From positions 1-20,076 of the forward strand of contig DZDB01000020.1 of assembly GCA_022736605.1 (NCBI GenBank): a stretch of 20,076 nucleotides of DNA, written 5' to 3'. The notes beneath the pieces are model-generated. The model was not told the DNA's origin and searched no databases. It saw only the letters and a list, made by a program, of their open reading frames with translations. The position numbers were made by a program, and so were the translations under genes. Within the stretch, counting starts at the first letter, position 1; every line of letters starts with the position of its first letter. The DNA is from Sideroxydans lithotrophicus (GTDB lineage Bacteria > Pseudomonadota > Gammaproteobacteria > Burkholderiales > Sulfuriferulaceae). Of the stretch, positions 16,020 to 20,076 are shown one piece after another.

Positions 16020-16898
16020 ATGACACCCCAATCAGCGATTTTTGAACCGATTCCACCCCTCGCCCGCCACCTTTTTTTTGATCTCAATCCTTCGTCTGAC
16101 CCCCGCGCCAGCCTGCGCGAATTGGCAGCGCATTGTGACGGTCACACGGTGGTAATGGGGCTAGGCAGCCCAATTGCTGACGCACTTGGTATCAACGTGC
16201 CCGGTCTACGTGGTTTCCCAGAATTACCCGCTGCATGTCCGCCAGTGCCAGCTACCCAGCATGCCGTATGGCTTTGGCTGCGTGGCCAAGAAGCCGGTGA
16301 TTTGCTGCTGGCGGGCCATGCCTTGTCAGCCTTGCTGGCGGATGCGTTCATCCTGCGCGAATCGGTAGCCTGCTTCCGGCATCAGGATTTTCGTGATCTG
16401 ACGGGCTATATTGACGGCACGGAAAACCCGCAGGATCAGGCAGCTATCGAGGCAGCACTGCTCCCAAACGGAAAAATGGCCGGTTCCAGCTTCGCCGCCG
16501 TGCAGTTATGGCAGCATGATTTCGATAAATTCAATGCCATGCCGCAAGCCGAGCAGGACGATACGTTTGGCCGTCGCCGCAGCGACAATGAAGAACTCGA
16601 AAACGCGCCCGAATCGGCTCACGTCAAACGCACTGCGCAAGAAGACTTTGACCCCGAAGCCTTTGTAGTACGGCGTTCCATGCCCTGGATAGCGGGTGCT
16701 GATGCCGGTTTCCTGTTTCTCGCCTTCGGCAAATCGTTCGATGCATTCGAAGCCCAGCTGCGCCGCATGACCGGGCACGACGATGGCATCACCGATGCCC
16801 TGTTCAAATTTACCCGACCGCTCACCGGCGGTTATTACTGGTGTCCGCCGCTAATGCATGGTCGAATCGACCTGTCAGTACTGGATTGTAGCGTGTGA
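16020..16898 (+). CDS. Dyp-type haem peroxidase
   Basis: A 292-residue dye-decolorising peroxidase of the YfeX-like group, using haem and hydrogen peroxide; physiological substrates of this family are largely unsettled. The distal Asp is D132 in GYIDGTENP, the proximal haem ligand H201 in ESAHVKRT, and the distal Arg R218 in VVRRSMPW; the H-to-R spacing of 17 matches E. coli YfeX. No Sec or Tat signal peptide is seen, so a cytoplasmic location is expected. The C-terminus (IDLSVLDCSV) does not look like an encapsulin targeting peptide. ATG at 16020 is favoured; a TTG six codons upstream is the alternative. It lies 42 bases after hemH on the same strand; a CAAAAT at 15991-15996 might be a -10 box. 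Confidence 0.92.
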   Translation: MTPQSAIFEPIPPLARHLFFDLNPSSDPRASLRELAAHCDGHTVVMGLGSPIADALGINVPGLRGFPELPAACPPVPATQHAVWLWLRGQEAGDLLLAGHALSALLADAFILRESVACFRHQDFRDLTGYIDGTENPQDQAAIEAALLPNGKMAGSSFAAVQLWQHDFDKFNAMPQAEQDDTFGRRRSDNEELENAPESAHVKRTAQEDFDPEAFVVRRSMPWIAGADAGFLFLAFGKSFDAFEAQLRRMTGHDDGITDALFKFTRPLTGGYYWCPPLMHGRIDLSVLDCSV

Positions 16899-16983
16899 AG
16901 CATTTAATCGGCTTGCGATGGACACCATCCATCCCGGACAGCTTAATCAAAGGCCAAGAATTGCGGAAATACAGAGGAAATGT

Positions 16984-17058
16984 TGGTGGGCGGTGGCAGT
17001 TTCGAACTGTCGACCCCTGCCGTGTGAAGGCAGTGCTCTACCACTGAGCTAACCGCCC
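16984..17058 (-). tRNA. tRNA-Val (anticodon CAC)
   Basis: A 75-base cloverleaf on the minus strand with encoded CCA: acceptor GGGCGGT paired with ACCGCCC, D-arm GCTC/GAGC, anticodon stem CTGCC/GGCAG around loop TTCACAC (anticodon CAC, reading GTG codons), a 5-base variable loop and T-loop TTCGAAA. The T-stem GACAG/CTGCC contains one A-C mismatch at its second pair. A strong promoter lies just upstream; no T-rich terminator is evident downstream in the 85 bases before the peroxidase gene. Confidence 0.95.
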
Positions 17059-17070
17059 AACGAGGCGCGC

Positions 17071-17099
17071 ATTTAAGCACGGCGGCGCGTTTTCGTCAA
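17071..17099 (-). promoter_or_regulatory. Promoter of tRNA-Val
   Basis: On the minus strand TTGACG (17094-17099), a 17-base spacer and TTAAAT (17071-17076) place the transcription start about five bases before the mature tRNA 5' end. The discriminator after the -10 is GCGCGCC; GC-rich discriminators are typical of stable-RNA promoters under stringent control. Confidence 0.7.
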
Positions 17100-17134
17100 A
17101 CAAAATCCGGGTAGGAGGCGCGCGCTGGCTGGCG

Positions 17135-17140
17135 TAAAAT
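17135..17140 (+). promoter_or_regulatory. Candidate -10 box of the RluF-like gene
   Basis: TAAAAT at 17135-17140 lies 28 bases before the start codon, embedded in GGCG-TAAAAT-CACGTTTT, a context very like that before gltX and yhbY. The -35 position is not convincing. Confidence 0.4.
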
Positions 17141-17168
17141 CACGTTTTTTCTGCCACTGTCCCTGCCG

Positions 17169-17900
17169 ATGGAACCGATCCGCCTGTCCAAACTCATGTC
17201 CACACGCGGCCTGTGCTCGCGGCGCGAAGCCGATGTATATATCGAGCGCGGCTGGGTCAAGGTGGACGGACAAGTGGTGAGCGAACTCGGCAGCAAGGTG
17301 TTGCCGGATTGCCGCATTGAACTGGCGACACAGGCGCAGCGCGAACAAGGCAGCCGCGTGACCATTTTGCTGAACAAGCCGGTGGGTTACGTCTCGGCGC
17401 AGGCCGAAGACGGCTACGCGCCAGCGGCCACCCTGATCACCGCCGCCAACCAGTATGCCGACGATCACTCCGGCGTGCGCTATTCCAACGAACACCAGCG
17501 CGGCCTGGCACCCGCCGGACGGCTGGACATTGATTCGACCGGCCTGCTGGTGCTGACGCAGGACGGGCGCATCGCCAAACAGCTGATCGGCAACGACACC
17601 AAGGTGGACAAGGAATATCTGGTGCGAGTACAGGGCAGACTGTCGCCCGAAGGTTTGAAGCTGCTCAATCACGGCCTGAAGCTGGACGACGCAGCGCTGC
17701 GCCCGGCCAAAGTGGTGTGGCAAAACGAGGATCAACTCAGTTTTACCCTGCGCGAAGGTAAAAAGCGCCAGATTCGCCGCATGTGCGAACTGGTGGGGCT
17801 GAAAGTCGTGGGCCTGAAGCGCGTGCGCATCGGCGGCGTCAAGCTCGGTGACCTGCCGCAGGGACAATGGCGCTATCTGGCGCCGGATGAAAGCTTTTAG
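17169..17900 (+). CDS. RluF-like rRNA pseudouridine synthase (RsuA/RluB/E/F family)
   Basis: Isomerises a specific uridine in structured RNA. The 243-residue protein has an N-terminal S4 RNA-binding domain (about 4-50: RLSKLMSTRGLCSRREAD) and a pseudouridine synthase domain with catalytic Asp120 in GRLDIDSTGLLVLT and the family motif KRQIRRMCELVGL. The closest match I can recall is E. coli RluF (KEYLV and RQIRRMCE wording), which modifies 23S U2604 and tRNA-Tyr U35, but RluB or RluE specificity cannot be excluded and no gene symbol is given. Compared with RluF it lacks the basic C-terminal tail and has about 25 extra residues (82-108) before the catalytic loop. No Shine-Dalgarno is visible. 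It is followed by gltX after 50 bases. Confidence 0.9.
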   Translation: MEPIRLSKLMSTRGLCSRREADVYIERGWVKVDGQVVSELGSKVLPDCRIELATQAQREQGSRVTILLNKPVGYVSAQAEDGYAPAATLITAANQYADDHSGVRYSNEHQRGLAPAGRLDIDSTGLLVLTQDGRIAKQLIGNDTKVDKEYLVRVQGRLSPEGLKLLNHGLKLDDAALRPAKVVWQNEDQLSFTLREGKKRQIRRMCELVGLKVVGLKRVRIGGVKLGDLPQGQWRYLAPDESF

Positions 17901-17918
17901 CCGCGCGCCGGTTTAACG

Positions 17919-17924
17919 TAAAAT
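17919..17924 (+). promoter_or_regulatory. Candidate -10 box of gltX
   Basis: TAAAAT at 17919-17924, 26 bases before the gltX ATG, in the context AACG-TAAAAT-AGGCGTTTTT. No strong -35 box is seen at 16-18 bases upstream. Confidence 0.4.
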
Positions 17925-17950
17925 AGGCGTTTTTCGCGCCCTGCCCTCCC

Positions 17951-19354
17951 ATGATTCGTACCCGCTTTGCCCCCAGCCCGACCGGCTACCTGCACATTGG
18001 CGGTGCCCGCACCGCGCTGTTTTCCTGGGCCTATGCCCGCAAACACGGCGGCACCTTCATCCTGCGCATCGAAGACACCGACCTGGCGCGCTCCACGCCG
18101 GAATCGGTCGAGGCAATTTTGCAAGGCATGGACTGGCTCGGCATGGATTACGATGAAGGCCCGTTCTACCAGATGCAACGCATGCCGCGCTACAAGGAGG
18201 TGCTCGCGCAGATGCTGGCGTCGGGTCACGCGTATTACTGCTATGCCAGCAAGGATGAAGTTGAGGCGATGCGCGAACAGCAGCGCGCCGCCGGGCTGAA
18301 ACCACGTTACGACGGGCGCTGGCGTCCTGAAGCGGGAAAAATACTGCCGCCCCCGCCCACTGATATTCAACCGGTCGTGCGCTTCAAGAATCCGCTGGAC
18401 GGCTCGGTGGCGTGGAACGACCTGGTCAAGGGCGTCATCGAGATCAGCAACAGCGAACTGGACGACCTGGTGATCGCGCGTCCGGACGGCACGCCGACCT
18501 ACAATTTCTGCGTGGTGGTAGACGACTGGGACATGAACATCACCCAGGTCATTCGCGGCGACGACCACGTCAACAATACGCCGCGCCAGATCAATATCCT
18601 CAAGGCGCTCGGTGCCACGCTGCCACAGTACGCGCACGTGCCGATGATCCTCGGTGCCGACGGCGAACGCCTGTCGAAGCGCCACGGCGCGGTGAGCGTG
18701 ATGCAATATCTGGAAGACGGCTACCTGCCCGAAGCGCTGCTCAACTATCTGGCGCGGCTGGGCTGGGCGCACGGCGACGCGGAAGTCTTCACCATGGCGC
18801 AGTTCACCGAGTGGTTCAACCTCGAATCGATCAGCCGCTCGCCTGCCAAGTTCAACGGCGAAAAGCTGCTGTGGATCAACCAGCAATACCTCAAGGCTGC
18901 CGACAACGCCCGCCTTGGCGCGCTGGCGCTGCCTTTCCTTGAGCGCGATGGCTGTGATATCCAGAGCGGCCCGGCGCTGACCGACGTGATGCAACTGCTC
19001 AAGGAGCGCGCCAGCACGCTGGTCGAACTGGCCGACGCCGCCGCGCTGTTTTACCGCTACCGCCCACCCTCGCCCGAGCTGATCGCCGAACACCTGTCTG
19101 CCGAAGCAATTCAGCCGCTCACTGCGCTGGCCGATCAGCTCGCAGTCATCGCCTGGCAACGCGAAACCATCCAGACCACGCTCAAAGCCGTGGTCGCCGA
19201 ATCCGGCCTGAAAATGCCGAAAATCGCCATGCCGCTACGGGTGCTGGTGACCGGCCAAACGCAAACGCCCAGCATCGACGCCACACTGATGCTGATAGGC
19301 CGCGATGTGGTGCTGAATCGACTGCGTAACGGACTCGCGCATTTTAGTCATTAA
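17951..19354 (+). CDS. gltX: Glutamyl-tRNA synthetase
   Basis: Class I aminoacyl-tRNA synthetase charging tRNA-Glu. The 467-residue protein has the HIGH-type signature in FAPSPTGYLHIGGARTALF (HIGG at 15-18), the class-typical LRIEDTD segment, and the KMSKS-type loop LSKR at 241-244 in GERLSKRHGAVS; the C-terminal third is the all-helical anticodon-binding domain ending TLMLIGRDVVLNRL. Length fits a full bacterial GluRS. ATG at 17951 is canonical and has no Shine-Dalgarno upstream. Start with a -10-like TAAAAT 26 bases before suggests its own promoter in addition to readthrough from the pseudouridine synthase gene. A long open frame on the opposite strand is a composition shadow. Confidence 0.97.
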   Translation: MIRTRFAPSPTGYLHIGGARTALFSWAYARKHGGTFILRIEDTDLARSTPESVEAILQGMDWLGMDYDEGPFYQMQRMPRYKEVLAQMLASGHAYYCYASKDEVEAMREQQRAAGLKPRYDGRWRPEAGKILPPPPTDIQPVVRFKNPLDGSVAWNDLVKGVIEISNSELDDLVIARPDGTPTYNFCVVVDDWDMNITQVIRGDDHVNNTPRQINILKALGATLPQYAHVPMILGADGERLSKRHGAVSVMQYLEDGYLPEALLNYLARLGWAHGDAEVFTMAQFTEWFNLESISRSPAKFNGEKLLWINQQYLKAADNARLGALALPFLERDGCDIQSGPALTDVMQLLKERASTLVELADAAALFYRYRPPSPELIAEHLSAEAIQPLTALADQLAVIAWQRETIQTTLKAVVAESGLKMPKIAMPLRVLVTGQTQTPSIDATLMLIGRDVVLNRLRNGLAHFSH

Positions 19355-19356
19355 TA

Positions 19357-19383
19357 AATTGCTGTTCATCAGCAGTTAATTTT
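19357..19383 (+). terminator. Weak terminator candidate after gltX
   Basis: Two bases after the gltX stop, AATTGCTG (19357-19364) can pair with CAGCAGTT (19370-19377), with one G-U pair and a 5-base loop, followed by AATTTT. The stem is AT-rich and the T-run short, so termination would be partial. It overlaps the -35 region of the next gene. Confidence 0.35.
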
Positions 19384-19394
19384 ATTGTTATAAT
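19366..19394 (+). promoter_or_regulatory. Promoter of the DsrE-family gene
   Basis: A perfect -10 box TATAAT lies at 19389-19394. The -35 at a 17-base spacing, TCATCA (19366-19371), is only a three-of-six match. Transcription would start near 19401, giving a leader of about 69 bases that ends in a good ribosome binding site, GGAG at 19459-19462. Confidence 0.55.
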
Positions 19395-19469
19395 CCCGTG
19401 TCTTTATATTTGGCTCGAACACTCGGGCTAAAGACTGCCCCTAAAATTCTTTCGCATTGGAGATGTAAC

Positions 19470-19838
19470 ATGGCTGACAAGTTGATGATCATGATGGTGA
19501 ATACCGACCCTGCTAACCCATCCGAGCTGGGCGCGCCATTCTTCCAGGCTACCGTTGCCGCCGCCATGGAATACGAAGTTGAAGTGATCCTGACCGCCCG
19601 CTCCGGTGAGCTGGCCAAAAAAGGCGTGGCCGAAAAACTGTTCGTCATGGAAGGCTCGCCCAAGAGCGTCTACGACTTCATGAAAGACGCACACGAAGCT
19701 GGCGTGCATTTCAAAGTCTGCACCCCAACCCTGGAACTGTGGGGCGACGACCTGATTCCTGAAATCGAAGAAACCGTGGGCGGCGCTTACGTGATTCAGC
19801 AAGCCATGGACGAAGATGTGGTTACCCTGACCTACTAA
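19470..19838 (+). CDS. DsrE-family small sulfur-relay-like protein, function unknown
   Basis: A 122-residue soluble protein that looks like the DsrE/DsrF/TusD fold: an opening beta strand KLMIMMVNTDP, a small-residue helix around 24-33 (FFQATVAAAM), a second strand EVEVILTARSG, and a strand ending at the only cysteine, C84 in HFKVCTPTLELWG, the position where sulfur-carrying family members hold their active cysteine. DsrE-like proteins bind or transfer sulfane sulfur, but many single-gene members have no proven role, so none is claimed. ATG at 19470 has GGAG seven bases upstream. The gene has its own TATAAT promoter and a strong terminator, so it is monocistronic, and its codons (CTG, ACC, GGC) look favourable, hinting at high expression. 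Confidence 0.82.
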   Translation: MADKLMIMMVNTDPANPSELGAPFFQATVAAAMEYEVEVILTARSGELAKKGVAEKLFVMEGSPKSVYDFMKDAHEAGVHFKVCTPTLELWGDDLIPEIEETVGGAYVIQQAMDEDVVTLTY

Positions 19839-19856
19839 TCCAGGTCTGGCATCTTG

Positions 19857-19886
19857 AAAAACGGCGCTGCGTGCGCCGTTTTTTTT
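19857..19886 (+). terminator. Rho-independent terminator of the DsrE-family gene
   Basis: Perfect 7-bp stem ACGGCGC/GCGCCGT (19861-19867 and 19873-19879) with a 5-base loop, extended by A-T pairs from the flanking A-run and an 8-T run (19879-19886), 22 bases after the stop codon. The flanking A-run could make it weakly bidirectional. Confidence 0.92.
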
Positions 19887-19950
19887 GGCCCGGTGTTTTG
19901 AAAAAGCGCATCAATACTTATTGCCAGCAGCTTAAATTGCATTTTCGACC

Positions 19951-19967
19951 TTGACCCGACAGGTCAA
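19951..19967. repeat. Palindrome overlapping the tRNA-Asn -35 box
   Basis: TTGACC-N5-GGTCAA is a perfect 6-bp inverted repeat with arms at 19951-19956 and 19962-19967; the left arm is the -35 hexamer itself. It could be an operator for a dimeric regulator or chance. Confidence 0.6.
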
Positions 19968-19979
19968 TTTCTGGATAAT
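19951..19979 (+). promoter_or_regulatory. Promoter of tRNA-Asn
   Basis: TTGACC (19951-19956) and GATAAT (19974-19979) are separated by 17 bases, each matching five of six consensus positions. Transcription would begin near 19986, giving about 43 bases of 5' leader to be removed by RNase P. Confidence 0.75.
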
Positions 19980-20028
19980 GCCGTTTCGTTGCAAACAGCA
20001 CTGCGCCAGTCATGCACTGCAACGCAAT

Positions 20029-20076
20029 TCCCTGATAGCTCAGTTGGTAGAGCGACGGACTGTTAATCCGCAGGTC
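20029..20076 (+). tRNA. tRNA-Asn (anticodon GTT), 5' part cut by window edge
   Basis: Begins TCCCTGA-TA-GCTC with D-loop AGTTGGTA, D-stem GAGC and anticodon arm CGGACTGTTAATCCG (anticodon GTT), strongly like known bacterial tRNA-Asn. The T-arm and acceptor 3' strand lie beyond the right edge. Confidence 0.95.

Noticed and set aside
16870..16898. Encapsulin targeting peptide on the Dyp peroxidase
   Set aside because: The C-terminus ends soon after the conserved domain in IDLSVLDCSV, without the usual linker and Gly/Leu/Ile-rich cargo signal, and no encapsulin gene is nearby.
16917..16933. Small hairpin (GATGG-ACA-CCATC) between the Dyp peroxidase and tRNA-Val
   Set aside because: Only a 5-bp stem with no T-run on either strand, so not callable as a terminator.
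17073..17867. 264-codon open frame antisense to the RluF-like gene
   Set aside because: It runs against a gene with clear catalytic motifs and shows no family features of its own.
17897..19159. 420-codon open frame antisense to gltX
   Set aside because: It lies wholly over a clear GltX reading frame, has no recognisable domain, and its His/Arg/Val-rich make-up is the usual shadow of a GC-rich gene.
1..20076. Mobile elements, CRISPR arrays, toxin-antitoxin or defence genes
   Set aside because: No repeat-spacer pattern, transposase, integrase or known defence protein was seen; the region is continuous conserved housekeeping genes.

Overview
The window is a compact, housekeeping-rich piece of a betaproteobacterial chromosome. 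Protein wording (FtsH, HrcA, RecN, HemH, CarAB), the gene order bamE-dapB-carA-carB-greA and fur-recN-nadK-hrcA-hemH, and a small DsrE-family protein behind gltX together suggest the Nitrosomonadales or a near relative. That placement is inferred from recognition, not from a search. There is no sign of a phage, insertion sequence, CRISPR array or other mobile element. No intergenic stretch without a gene exceeds about 190 bases.

Layout. Positions 1-3723 (minus strand) read rlmE, ftsH, folP, glmM, the order also known from E. coli; glmM is cut by the left edge. yhbY lies divergently at 3758. Positions 4056-10704 (minus) read bamE, dapB, carA, carB, greA and a DUF4149 membrane protein, mostly with overlaps or gaps of a few bases, except for a 101-base carA leader that has its own promoter and hairpin. 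fur (plus) diverges from bamE and abuts the convergent recN-nadK pair (minus). nadK in turn diverges from hrcA, which is followed by hemH and a Dyp-type haem peroxidase (plus). A tRNA-Val(CAC) gene (minus), a RluF-like pseudouridine synthase, gltX, a DsrE-family gene and the start of tRNA-Asn(GTT) complete the window.

Function. The genes cover translation and RNA modification (rlmE, yhbY, rluF-like, gltX, two tRNAs), transcription elongation (greA), protein quality control and heat-shock control (ftsH, hrcA), envelope building (glmM, bamE, dapB), folate, lysine, arginine/pyrimidine and NADP synthesis (folP, dapB, carAB, nadK), DNA repair (recN), and iron/haem handling (fur, hemH, the Dyp peroxidase).

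I found no convincing novel multi-gene system. The more interesting signals are regulatory: a strong terminator hairpin ending four bases before the folP start; a hairpin in the carAB leader downstream of a good promoter; a perfect 15-bp tandem duplication between nadK and hrcA, whose -10 boxes sit so close to the start codons that leaderless mRNAs are predicted; a palindrome laid over the -35 box of tRNA-Asn; and a DsrE-family gene with its own promoter, strong ribosome binding site and terminator.
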